A program made the position numbers and the translations under genes. The notes beneath the pieces were generated by a model, which was not told where the DNA came from, made no database searches, and saw nothing but the letters and a program-made list of their open reading frames with translations. Positions 1-7,448 of a DNA stretch of 12,835 nucleotides are shown here, piece after piece (the first letter of the stretch is position 1; each line of letters begins with the position of its first letter). The stretch is taken from the NCBI GenBank assembly GCA_937900605.1, contig CALCDK010000053.1, forward strand, positions 1 to 12,835. The letters run 5' to 3'. The stretch is from an uncultured Olsenella sp. Its GTDB lineage: Bacteria; Actinomycetota; Coriobacteriia; Coriobacteriales; Atopobiaceae.

Positions 1-1903
1 TGAGCAGGCCCATGTCCGCGACGGTGTGGCCCTCGTACTGGGTGATCTCGACGCCGCCCTTGGTGTCCACCTTGGTGGGCACGTGGTCGTTGACCGGGGT
101 GGGGGCGATGAGGACGGCGCAGGCGTGGACGCCCTCGCCGCGGTGCAGGCCCTCGATGGAGAGGGCCGCGTCGATGATCTTGGTGGCGTCCGGGTCCGAC
201 TTGTATGCCTCCTCGAAGTCCGGGGAGTACTGGTCCGGGGCCTTCTCGGTCTTGTGCAGGGCGTGGTCGAGCGTGAGCTTGGGGTCGTTGTTGAGCATCT
301 TCGAGAGCTTCTGCGCCTGCCAGACGGGGAAGCCCAGGACGCGCGCGGCGTCGTTGATGGCCTGCTTGGCCTTGATGGTCAAGTAGGTGATGACGTGGCA
401 GACGCGCTCGGGGCCGTAGAGCTGGCGGACGTGCTCGACGACCTCGAGGCGGCGCTCGTCGTCGAAGTCCATGTCGATATCGGGCATCTCGGAGCGCTGC
501 GGCGAGAGGAACCTCTCGAACATCAGGCCGTTCTCGAGCGGGTCGAAGGTGGTGATGTCCATGGCGTACGCGACGATGGCGCCCGCAGCCGAGCCACGGC
601 CCGGGCCGACGCCGATGCCGTTGCGCTTGGCCCAGCGCACGTACTCCTGGACGATGAGGAAGTAGTCGGCGAAGCCCTTCTCGCAGATGACCTTGTACTC
701 GTACTCGAAGCGGTCGAGGACCCGCTCGCCGCCCACCTCGAGCTCGCGCCAGTCGTCGCCGTAGCGCTTGGCCAGGCCCTCCTCGCACTCCTGGCGGAAG
801 CGCTGCTCGGAGGTCTCGCCCGGCTTGAGGTCCGGGAACTTGGGCAGGTACATGTGGGTCCAGTCGAGCTCGTACTGGCACTTCTCGGCCACCTCGAGGG
901 TGTTCTCGATGACCTCGGGGCACCACGAGAAGAGCTCGCGCATCTCGTCCTCGGACTTGATGTAGAACTCCGTGCCCGTCATGCGCTTGCGGTTGAGGTC
1001 GTCCACCTTGGAGGCGGTTCCGATGCACGAGAGGATGTCCTGCGTGGGGGCGTCCTCGCGCGTGAGGTAGTGGTTGTCGTTGGTGGCGATGACCTTGATG
1101 CCCAGCTCGTGGCCCAGGCGCACGATCTGCTCGGACAGCGAGCGGTCGTCGAAGCCACCCCAGGCCGGGTCGGACAGGCCGTGGTCCTGGACCTCGAGGT
1201 AGAAGTCGTCGCCGAAGATCTCCTTGTAGGTGAGCGCCCACTTGCGGGCCTCGTCGGGCTGGCCCTGGAAGTACATGCGCGGGATGATGCCCGACACGCA
1301 CGCGGAGCTGCAGATGATGCCCTCGTGGTAGCGGCGCAGCATCTCGAGCGTGGTGCGCGGGTAGTAGTAGAACATGTCGCCGGAGGCGGCCTCCGACATC
1401 ATCTTCATGAGGTTGACGTAGCCCGTCTCGTTCTTGGCGAGCAGCAGCAGGTGGTAGCGGTGCTGCTTGGTGCCCTTCTCGATGCAGTCGTCGGTGATGA
1501 AGTAGGCCTCGCAGCCGAAGATGGGCTTGATGAGCAGCGACGGCCTGTTGGCCTGGACGGCCTCGAGGTCGTGCGCGCGCTCCCAGATGGCCACGTCGGA
1601 CTCCCACTGCGCGTGGACGCGGTCGTGGACGTCGGCGTCGGGCGCGTCGGCCTCCGGCTCCTCGAGCTCCCAGCCCTTCTGGAAGCACTCGACGTCGTGC
1701 TTCCACTGGCGCATGTCGCGCTGCTGGTCGTTGTACTTGCGGCACTCCAGGTCGAAGTCCGGGATGCCGAACATGTAGCCGTGGTCGGTGAGCGCGAGGG
1801 CCGGCATCTTGAGGTCGACCGCGCGCTTCACCATGTCCGACACGCGCGTGGCCGCGTCGAGGATGGAGAAGTCAGAGTGGTTGTGGAGGTGGACGAATGC
1901 CAT
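1..1903 (-). CDS. dnaE: DNA polymerase III subunit alpha (DnaE), N-terminal part, cut by window edge
   Basis: This is the replicative DNA polymerase catalytic subunit; 634 codons are visible and the C-terminus lies beyond base 1. The PHP domain comes first: HLHNHS (H7, H9), TDHG (D40, H41), YHLLLLAKNE (H151) and ATNDNHYL (D276, H278). The PHP metal ligands therefore look intact, unlike in E. coli DnaE. The polymerase part follows, with GVGPGRGSAAG at 431-441 and PDIDMDF at 474-480, where D475 and D477 are the first two catalytic aspartates. The third aspartate should lie just past the visible end (MGLL). Residues about 59-124 are an acidic, Trp-rich insertion absent from ordinary DnaE. The ATG at 1903-1901 is preceded by GAAGGAG and GAGGAC. 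The family is certain; E. coli-type DnaE fits better than PolC. The gene is divergent from the LysR gene. Confidence 0.97.
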   Translation of the reverse strand, partial: MAFVHLHNHSDFSILDAATRVSDMVKRAVDLKMPALALTDHGYMFGIPDFDLECRKYNDQQRDMRQWKHDVECFQKGWELEEPEADAPDADVHDRVHAQWESDVAIWERAHDLEAVQANRPSLLIKPIFGCEAYFITDDCIEKGTKQHRYHLLLLAKNETGYVNLMKMMSEAASGDMFYYYPRTTLEMLRRYHEGIICSSACVSGIIPRMYFQGQPDEARKWALTYKEIFGDDFYLEVQDHGLSDPAWGGFDDRSLSEQIVRLGHELGIKVIATNDNHYLTREDAPTQDILSCIGTASKVDDLNRKRMTGTEFYIKSEDEMRELFSWCPEVIENTLEVAEKCQYELDWTHMYLPKFPDLKPGETSEQRFRQECEEGLAKRYGDDWRELEVGGERVLDRFEYEYKVICEKGFADYFLIVQEYVRWAKRNGIGVGPGRGSAAGAIVAYAMDITTFDPLENGLMFERFLSPQRSEMPDIDMDFDDERRLEVVEHVRQLYGPERVCHVITYLTIKAKQAINDAARVLGFPVWQAQKLSKMLNNDPKLTLDHALHKTEKAPDQYSPDFEEAYKSDPDATKIIDAALSIEGLHRGEGVHACAVLIAPTPVNDHVPTKVDTKGGVEITQYEGHTVADMGLL

Positions 1904-2193
1904 GTCCTCATCGCTCCTTCGCTGTCCCGGGTTCACCCCCCTAGCATAGCGTTGCCCAGGGACTCGAACGCGCGTGCGGTCGCGGACGCGGGGCGCCACG
2001 TGCGGCGATGCCCGCCCGCCGACGATTTCTCCACGCCGTGTTCGGTGGGAGTCGAGAGGAACGCGGCGTCGGGCGAGAGAGGCGCGGAGCCGGGGGCCGC
2101 GCGGCACCCGGGCCTGCGGCCCCGTCGGCCCCGCAGGCGGCTACCATGGACCCCAGGCGCGCGACGGGCGCGCCGTGACGCGAGGGAGGCGCC
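1904..2193. other. Intergenic region between divergent dnaE and LysR genes
   Basis: About 290 bp of very GC-rich sequence with no convincing coding content. It holds the weak dnaE -10 (1943-1948) and an inverted repeat CCTGCGG / CCGCAGG (2113-2119 and 2131-2137, 11-nt loop) about 57 bp before the LysR start. LysR regulators usually bind dyads in such divergent gaps, but no clear T-N11-A box stands out. A GGGAGG ribosome binding site lies at 2184-2189. Confidence 0.5.
1943..1948 (-). promoter_or_regulatory. Possible -10 box of dnaE
   Basis: Read on the minus strand this is TATGCT, followed by about 40 bases of leader to the dnaE start. The hexamer 17 bp upstream (GCGTTC) is a poor -35. It is the only AT-containing stretch in an otherwise very GC-rich gap, so it is the best candidate, but a weak one. 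Confidence 0.35.
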
Positions 2194-3063
2194 GTGAACC
2201 TCAAGCAGCTCGAGTACTTCGTGGCAATCGCCGAGGAGCGCCAGGTCACCGCCGCCGCGAGGCGCCTGCACATCTCGCAGCCGCCACTGTCGCACGAGCT
2301 CGCGCAGCTCGAGGCCGAGCTCGGCGTGCAGCTCGTCCGCCGGGAGCCGCGCGGCGTGTCGCTCACGTCCGCGGGCCGCGTCCTGTACGAGCGGGCCACC
2401 ACCGTCCTGGCGCTCGTCTCGGCGGCCACGCGCGAGGTGGCCGGGGCCGCGGGCTCCATGACGGGCACGCTATGCCTGGCCGTCGCCTCGGGCGCGTCGG
2501 GCCTGGTCCCCACCCGCCGGCTCGGCGAGCTGGCCGCGCACTACCCGGACGTCTCCATCGAGCTGCGGGGAGGCACCACGCCCCAGGTCATCGACCTCGT
2601 CGAGCGCGGGCTGGCCGAGGTGGGCGTCGTGCGCACGCCCTTCAAGAGCGAGGGCCTGCGCTGCCGCTTCGCCCCCGTCGAGCCGCTCGTCGCCATCATG
2701 CCCGCGGCCTGGGAGGCCGGCGAAGAGCTCAGCGTGGCCCCCGCCCAGCTGGCGGGGCTGCCGATCGTGTGCGACGCGCGCCTCGCGAGCCCGGTCGAGG
2801 CGGCGCTCGCCGCCGCAGGGGCCACGGCCCAGCTGAGCTGCACGACCGACGACGAGCGCACCACCTGCGCGTGGGCCGCCGCGGGCATGGGCGTGGGCCT
2901 TGTGCCGCGCTCGATGCTGCGCGTCTGCGACACCGGCGACTGCGCCATCAAGACCGTCTCGTGCAAGGAGCTCGACAGCCGCGCGGCGGTCGTCTGGAAG
3001 CCCGGACGGTCCCTCTCGCCCCTCGCGGAGCGCGCCATCGCGCTTCTCGGCGAGCTGTCCTAG
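2194..3063 (+). CDS. LysR-family transcriptional regulator
   Basis: A 289-residue DNA-binding regulator of normal length for the family. The N-terminus (MNLKQLEYFVAIAEE) and the helix-turn-helix at about 18-40 (VTAAARRLHISQPPLSHELA) are classic LysR features. From about residue 90 a periplasmic-binding-protein-like effector domain follows (TGTLCLAVASG, then segments such as GLAEVGVVRTPF and GMGVGLVP). The start is GTG, chosen for the GGGAGG site 4 nt upstream and because the protein begins exactly where the family does. The effector and targets are unknown; divergence from dnaE does not imply control of dnaE. The relation to BenM/CatM/CbnR-type regulators of aromatic or organic acid metabolism is only general. 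No operon partner is present. Confidence 0.93.
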   Translation: MNLKQLEYFVAIAEERQVTAAARRLHISQPPLSHELAQLEAELGVQLVRREPRGVSLTSAGRVLYERATTVLALVSAATREVAGAAGSMTGTLCLAVASGASGLVPTRRLGELAAHYPDVSIELRGGTTPQVIDLVERGLAEVGVVRTPFKSEGLRCRFAPVEPLVAIMPAAWEAGEELSVAPAQLAGLPIVCDARLASPVEAALAAAGATAQLSCTTDDERTTCAWAAAGMGVGLVPRSMLRVCDTGDCAIKTVSCKELDSRAAVVWKPGRSLSPLAERAIALLGELS

Positions 3064-3093
3064 CACACGGCGGCGAGAGGGGCCAAGGCGACC

Positions 3094-3116
3094 AGGACGC
3101 GCGCCCGGTGCGTCCT
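3094..3116 (+). terminator. Possible terminator hairpin after the LysR gene
   Basis: Inverted repeat AGGACGC / GCGTCCT with a 9-nt loop, beginning about 30 nt after the LysR stop. There is no T-run, so this is only a candidate. Confidence 0.3.
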
Positions 3117-3163
3117 CGGCGCCGGCACGCCCCCCGAGCCCGCACGGGCCCGCGACATGGGAC

Positions 3164-3189
3164 GCCCCCGGACGGGAGGATCCGGGGGC
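3164..3189. terminator. Hairpin between convergent LysR and tatA genes
   Basis: A perfect 9-bp stem, GCCCCCGGA / TCCGGGGGC, with an 8-nt loop in the gap between two convergent genes. It could serve either strand. There is no T-run on either side, so termination is inferred from position and stability. The segment 3168-3179 is identical to part of the hairpin at 12717-12754. Confidence 0.5.
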
Positions 3190-3260
3190 AGGGAGGAAGG
3201 CTCGGTTGTGGTCGGCCCGCACGTCTCGCGGGCCTCATGGCGCGCGGTGCGCCGTGGCGG

Positions 3261-3464
3261 CTAGCCCTCGACGGGGGCCTCGGGGTCGTCTGCGCGCGTC
3301 TCGGCGACGTCCGCCTCGGCCACGTCGTCCTCCATGCCCTCGCGGACGTTGCGGACGGTCTTGCCGATGGCCGAGCCCAGCTTGGGGAGGTTCTTGGGCC
3401 CGAAGATCACCAGGACCACGACGAGGATGATCGCGAGCTCGGGAATGCCCATGCCAAGAATCAT
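3261..3464 (-). CDS. tatA: Twin-arginine translocase subunit TatA/TatE family
   Basis: A 67-residue pore-forming component of the Tat export system, which moves folded proteins with RR signal peptides across the membrane. One N-terminal membrane segment lies at about residues 7-21 (GIPELAIILVVVLVIF). The family hinge and amphipathic helix follow (FGPKNLPKLGSAIGKTVRNVREG), then a short acidic tail (EDDVAEADVAETRADDPEAPVEG). The ATG at 3464 is chosen because GGAGG lies 6 nt upstream and the membrane segment follows at once; a longer frame upstream has no such support. No tatC is visible in the window. TatA and TatB types are hard to separate at this length; the short tail favours TatA. Confidence 0.93.
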   Translation of the reverse strand: MILGMGIPELAIILVVVLVIFGPKNLPKLGSAIGKTVRNVREGMEDDVAEADVAETRADDPEAPVEG

Positions 3465-3667
3465 GTGGTGCCTCCATGCGACGTCTGTTCGTTGTGACGA
3501 GTCTAGCGCGCCCTCGCCATTGCGGGGAATACATGTTTCCAAGGTCTGCCATACACGTACGGTATGCCAAACGTAAGGGTTGGCGCAGCTGTCGCCGCGC
3601 GCCCCGGCGACCGGGCCCGAACGCGCATAATGGAGGCGCTCATGCGAATCCGAAGGAAGGACTGCCC
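3465..3667. promoter_or_regulatory. Divergent promoter region of tatA and pfk
   Basis: About 200 bp between divergent genes. Bases 3520-3580 are clearly less GC-rich than the surroundings, as expected for promoters. The region holds an interrupted dyad TGCCATAC-N7-GTATGCCA at 3547-3569 (one mismatch per arm pair). A plus-strand CATAAT at 3626-3631 is a plausible pfk -10 without a recognisable -35. For tatA, TAGACT on the minus strand near 3500 is a weak -10. The assignments are tentative. Confidence 0.4.
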
Positions 3668-4747
3668 ATGCTCCGAATCGGCCTGCTGACCAGCGGAGGC
3701 GACTGCCAGGCGCTCAACGCCACCATGCGCGGCATCGTCAAGACCCTGTACCGCAACTCGCCCGAGCCCGTCGAGATCTACGGCTTCGAGGACGGCTACC
3801 AGGGCCTCATCTACGGTCGTTTCCGCATGATGGACTGGGCGGACTTCTCGGGCACCCTCACCCAGGGCGGCACCATCCTGGGCACGAGCCGCACCCCCTT
3901 CAAGCTCCTCGACGTGCCGGAGGCCGACGGCGTCAACAAGGTCGAGGCCATGAAGCACACCTACCACAAGCTCAAGCTCGACTGCCTCTTCATGCTGGGC
4001 GGCAACGGCTCCACCAAGACGGCCAACCGCCTATCGCAGGAGGGCCTCAACGTCATCGCACTGCCCAAGACCATCGACAACGACACCTGGGGCACCGACA
4101 TGACCTTCGGCTTCCCCAGCGCCATCGACGTGGCCACCCGCTGCATCGACGACATCCACACCACGGCCAGCAGCCACGGCCGCGTCTTCGTCGTCGAGAT
4201 CATGGGCCACAAGGTCGGCTGGATCCCGCTGTACGCGGGCGTCGCCGGCGGGGCCGACGTCATCCTCATCCCCGAGATCCCCTACGACATGGACCACGTC
4301 GTCGAGGCCATCGAGCAGCGCGAGAAGGACGGCGGCCGCTTCGCCATCGTCGTCGTGGCCGAGGGCGCGATCTCCAAGGAGGAGGCCGCCATGCCCAAGA
4401 AGGCCTACAAGAGGAAGGTCGCCGAGCGCGTGAAGCCCTCCGTGGCCTACGACATCGCCGAGGAGATCGCCCGCCGCACCGGCCGCGAGGTCCGCGTGGC
4501 GGTGCCCGGCCACACCCAGCGCGGCGGCGCGCCCGACGCCCAGGACCGCATCTTCGCCACCCAGTGCGGCGTCGAGGCCGCCCAGGGCTGCCTCGAGCAC
4601 GAGTACGGCTTCATGGTGGCCCAGCGCGCCGGCAGGATGTGCCGCGTGCCGCTGTCCGAGGTGGCCGGCAAGCTCAAGTACGTCGACCCCAAGAGCGACC
4701 TCGTCCGCGAGGCAAAGGCGCTCGGCATCAGCTTCGGCGACGAGTAG
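3668..4747 (+). CDS. pfkA: 6-phosphofructokinase (group III-like)
   Basis: A 359-residue cytosolic glycolytic enzyme that phosphorylates fructose 6-phosphate to the 1,6-bisphosphate. Visible motifs are LLTSGGDCQALNA (7-19), GGNGS (111-115), PKTIDND (133-139, catalytic base D137), VEIMGHKVGW (176-185), IPE (201-203) and PGHTQRGG near the C-terminus. Gly114 at the E. coli 104 position favours ATP, while Lys134 at the E. coli 124 position is typical of PPi or mixed group III enzymes; Asn113 replaces the usual Asp. The phosphoryl donor is therefore uncertain. The ATG at 3668 has AAGGAAGGA about 7 nt upstream. The gene is convergent with manA, another hexose phosphate enzyme, and the two are separated by a strong hairpin. 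Confidence 0.95.
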   Translation: MLRIGLLTSGGDCQALNATMRGIVKTLYRNSPEPVEIYGFEDGYQGLIYGRFRMMDWADFSGTLTQGGTILGTSRTPFKLLDVPEADGVNKVEAMKHTYHKLKLDCLFMLGGNGSTKTANRLSQEGLNVIALPKTIDNDTWGTDMTFGFPSAIDVATRCIDDIHTTASSHGRVFVVEIMGHKVGWIPLYAGVAGGADVILIPEIPYDMDHVVEAIEQREKDGGRFAIVVVAEGAISKEEAAMPKKAYKRKVAERVKPSVAYDIAEEIARRTGREVRVAVPGHTQRGGAPDAQDRIFATQCGVEAAQGCLEHEYGFMVAQRAGRMCRVPLSEVAGKLKYVDPKSDLVREAKALGISFGDE

Positions 4748-4771
4748 CGCCCGGCGAGAGGGACGCGACAT

Positions 4772-4818
4772 GGGGCCCGGGCCCCTGGCTGGCGGCGGGC
4801 CGGCCGGGGCCCGGGCCC
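4772..4818. terminator. Large GC hairpin between convergent pfk and manA
   Basis: A 13-bp perfect inverted repeat (4773-4785 with 4806-4818). It continues inward, after a single bulged T at 4786, with a further 7 bp including one G-U pair (4787-4793 with 4799-4805) and a 5-nt loop GGCGG. It starts 25 nt after the pfk stop and ends 71 nt before the manA stop, so it probably blocks transcription from both sides. There is no clear U-tract. The left arm GGGGCCCGGGCCCC is itself a palindrome. Confidence 0.6.
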
Positions 4819-4888
4819 TCTGCCATGCGCTGCGGGGCGGACGCCGCGCCCGCCCCGCGGCCGGTCCACGCAGCGCCCGCGCCCGCCC

Positions 4889-5854
4889 CTACGGCAGCCG
4901 CGCCAGCACGAGCGTCATGCGCCCCTCCAGCACCAGCGCGCCACACCCCGACGGGACCACGAGGTGCGTGCCCGCTCGCACGCCGTGGCGCACGCCGGCG
5001 GCCGAGGTCGCCGCCGTGCCCGACCCCTCCACGACGCTCGCGCACAGGAACGGCCAGTCGCAGGGCAGCTCGCGCGCGCCGTCCACGCGCACGCGGTCCA
5101 CGACGAAGTCCGGGCACGACGCCAGCCGCGTCACGCCGTCGCGCTCCGGTGCCGTCACCTTCCCGGAGGAGACGGGCGCAAGCCCGAAGTCGATGACGTC
5201 GAGCGCCCTCTCGAGGTGAAGCTCGCGCAGCGTCCCGTCCGCCTGGCGGCGCCCGTAGTCGTAGAGGCGGTAGGTGACGTCGGAGGACTGCTGCACCTCG
5301 AGCACCAGGGTCCCCGCGCCCAAGGCGTGCACGCGGCCCCAGTCCACCATGAAGAAGTCCCCGGCGTGGCAGGGCACCTCGTCGAGAAGCCCCTCCCACC
5401 GGCCCTGCGCCGCGAGGGGGGCCAGCTCCCCTCGGGTGCGAGCGCGCTGCCCCAGCACCACATGCGCCCCCTCGTCGGCGTCGAGCACGTACCAGCACTC
5501 GCGCTTGCCCAACGAGCCGCCCTCGTGCGCCGCCGCGTACGCGTCGCCGGGGTGCACCTGCACCGAGAGGTCGCGCTCGGCGTCGATCACCTTGACGAGC
5601 AGTGGGAACCGGTCGCCCGCCACGCCGCCGAACAGCTCGCGGTGCTCGTCCCACAGCCGTCCGAGCGTCGTGGGCGCGAAGGGCCCGTGCTCGACGGGGC
5701 AGTCCCCGTGCGGGTGGGCGGCGATGCCCCAGCACTCCCCCACAGGCTCCCCGTGGGCCCCGCCCCCGTAGAGCTCCCGCAGCATCTGGCCTCCCCAGGG
5801 CTTCTCGTGGAGCAGGGGCGTGGGGACGAGAAGGTCACGCGTCAGGTCGCGCAC
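4889..5854 (-). CDS. manA: Mannose-6-phosphate isomerase, class I (cupin)
   Basis: A 321-residue zinc enzyme interconverting mannose 6-phosphate and fructose 6-phosphate; the length matches the short Bacillus-type ManA (about 315). The N-terminus has the expected PLLHEKPWGG and GECWGIAAHPHGD. The zinc ligands are visible: Q99 and H101 in SVQVHPGD, E119 in KRECWYV, and H176 in DWGRVHALGAG. The motif EVQQSSDVTYRLYDYGR (186-202) follows, and a second cupin-like half forms the C-terminus. The GTG at 5854 is chosen for GAGGTG 5 nt upstream; no better start exists nearby. The product feeds phosphofructokinase, whose gene is convergent. It appears monocistronic with its own AT-richer upstream region. 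Confidence 0.94.
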   Translation of the reverse strand: MRDLTRDLLVPTPLLHEKPWGGQMLRELYGGGAHGEPVGECWGIAAHPHGDCPVEHGPFAPTTLGRLWDEHRELFGGVAGDRFPLLVKVIDAERDLSVQVHPGDAYAAAHEGGSLGKRECWYVLDADEGAHVVLGQRARTRGELAPLAAQGRWEGLLDEVPCHAGDFFMVDWGRVHALGAGTLVLEVQQSSDVTYRLYDYGRRQADGTLRELHLERALDVIDFGLAPVSSGKVTAPERDGVTRLASCPDFVVDRVRVDGARELPCDWPFLCASVVEGSGTAATSAAGVRHGVRAGTHLVVPSGCGALVLEGRMTLVLARLP

Positions 5855-5864
5855 GATCTCACCT

Positions 5865-6007
5865 CGAATCGACTCGGATTGTCTTGTCGGTCTTTCTTCA
5901 GAGTATCACGTGGTTGGTCGTGTTTGAGCCGAGCGCTTCGACATACGTATTGTTTTGTCTCTCAGGCGGCGTGTTTCGTCCTGTTTCGGCCCAATCACGC
6001 CTGCCAC
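5865..6007. promoter_or_regulatory. AT-richer region upstream of manA
   Basis: About 140 bp between the aminopeptidase terminator and manA with markedly lower GC than anything around it, and no credible gene. On the minus strand the best -10-like string for manA is GATACT near 5903-5908, without a good -35. An 8-bp palindrome ATACGTAT lies at 5943-5950. I infer that this holds the manA promoter and perhaps its operator; the exact elements are not resolved. Confidence 0.4.
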
Positions 6008-6045
6008 GCAAAACAGCGGGCCCGGACTCCCCTGCCCGAGCCCGC
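6008..6045 (-). terminator. Intrinsic terminator of the aminopeptidase transcript
   Basis: On the minus strand a stem GCGGGC / GCCCGC, with one internal mismatch then three more pairs, is followed directly by TGTTTTGCG. It begins about 30 nt after the aminopeptidase stop. This is the only hairpin in the window with a clear T-run. Confidence 0.6.
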
Positions 6046-6074
6046 GCGGGGTCGATGCGACGTCCCCCTCGCCG

Positions 6075-7369
6075 CTAGGCCAGCGTCGCCGCCTCGGCGC
6101 CGTCGATGCGCAGGTCGGCGTCGTAGAAGGCGAGGAGCGCGCGGGCGCCCAGGGCGGTGTCCTGCGCTCCGGTGGTCTCGTAGACGGAGTGCATGGCCAG
6201 CTGCGGCATGCCCACGTCCACGCCGTGCATGCTCACCTGCGTGTTGGACAGGTTGCCCAGGGTGCCGCCGCCCGCCATGTCGCTGCGGTTGGCGAAGGTC
6301 TGGTGCGGCACGCCCGCGTCGTCGAGGACGGCGCACAGCACCGCGCGGCTGAAGGCGTCGGTGCAGTAGTGCTGGTTGGCGGCCTCCTTGACCACGATGC
6401 CGCCGTTGAGCAGGCAGCGGTTGGCCGGGTCGTGCTTCTCGGCGTGGGCGGGGTGCAGGGCGTGGGCGTTGTCGCAGCTCACGAGCATGGAGCCCGCGAC
6501 GGCGCGGCGAAGGTCGTCCTCGGTGCGGCCCAGCGCCGAGTTGAGGCGCGCCAGGCAGTCCGCGAGGAACGTGGACATGGCGCCCTGCTTGGTGTTGGAG
6601 CCCACCTCCTCGTTGTCAAAGCAGACGAAGGCGCTCACGTCGTGCGGGTTGTCGCTGGCGAGGAACGCCGTGAGGCCCGCGAGAGGAACTCGTCGGCCTG
6701 GCCCCAGACGCGCGGGGCCTCGTGGGCCACGAGGAACAGGTCGCGCGCGAGGACGTCTGCGGGGTCGACGTCGGCGGCCTCGGCCACCATGGCGTCGAAG
6801 TCGCCGCGGCCCAGCTCGCCGGCCGAGAAGAGCGGCATGAGGTCGCAGGCGCGGTCGAGCCTGGGCGCCAGCCCGCTCTCGTGCGCCATGTGAATGGCGA
6901 GGCTGGGGATGAGGCAGACGTCGCGGTCGATGCGCACGAGGCGGCTGCGGACGGCCGCGCCGTCGCGCACCAGGACGCGACCGGCCAGGCCGAGCGGGCG
7001 GTCGAGCCAGGTGTGGTCGAGCATGCCGCCGTACGGCTCGACGTCGAGGCGCAGATAGGAGCCGGGGCCCTCGAGCTCGGGCACGGACTTGACCTTGTAG
7101 GTGGGCGAGTCGCCGTGGGCGGCCACGAGCTGGAAGTGGTAGGAGTCCAGCTGGGACCCCACGCGGAAGGCCGCGACGCTCGAGCCGTTGCGGACCACGT
7201 AGCAGCGCGAGCCGGGAACCACCTCCCACGCGTCGCCCTCGCGCAGGCGGACGAACCCCGCCTCGTCGAGCCTGCGGCAGATAGTGTCGCAGGAGTGGAA
7301 CATGGAGGGGCTCTCGTCCAGGAAGCGGACGAGTCCCTCGTTGACGGTGCGTGCGTCGAGCTCGCTCAT
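6075..7369 (-). pseudogene. apeB: M18-family aminopeptidase, broken by deletion and frameshift
   Basis: A cytosolic zinc metallopeptidase that would remove N-terminal residues from peptides. Reading starts at the ATG at 7369 (MSELDARTVNEGLVRFLD) and is intact for 230 residues, with AHGDSP (H85, D87) and HTWLDRPLGLAGR. After WGQADEFLS the family continues only in another frame (GLTAFLASDNPHDVSAF). That part carries DNEEVGS (catalytic Glu pair), VSCDNAHALHP and MHSVYETTG and ends at 6075. The switch falls at about 6677-6682. The PRLDN-type motif expected there, which holds the zinc-bridging Asp, is missing from both frames, so about a dozen codons are lost as well as the frame. In-frame translation stops at 6635. 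The alternative is an assembly error. It lies 79 bp downstream of the exonuclease gene. Confidence 0.85.
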
Positions 7370-7448
7370 GGGTCTTCCTGTTCTCCTCGTAGGGTCCTTC
7401 TCGTCGTGTGGTGCGCCGCGTCGGGCGCCGGGTGGTGCGGGCCGGCGG

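Noticed and set aside
1958..1969. A tRNA T-loop-like string (GTTCGAGTCCCT on the minus strand) upstream of dnaE
   Set aside because: There is no matching 5' half of the T-stem, no acceptor stem and no anticodon arm; a chance match, and no sign of an attachment site.
26..2197. A 723-codon open frame on the plus strand lying antisense to dnaE and running past its start
   Set aside because: It is a GC-bias shadow: low-complexity Val/Leu/Asp/Glu/Arg composition, no domain, no ribosome binding site, while the opposite strand encodes a textbook DnaE.
3465..3542. An N-terminal extension of TatA from an upstream ATG
   Set aside because: TatA proteins begin right before the membrane helix, and the ATG at 3464 has GGAGG at proper spacing.
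4031..4771. A 246-codon minus-strand open frame opposite pfk
   Set aside because: It is antisense to a fully recognisable phosphofructokinase and has only low-complexity Gly/Asp/Val/Leu sequence.
6635..6690. Programmed ribosomal frameshifting in the aminopeptidase gene
   Set aside because: No slippery heptamer is seen at the switch, and a conserved motif is missing from both frames, which frameshifting would not explain.
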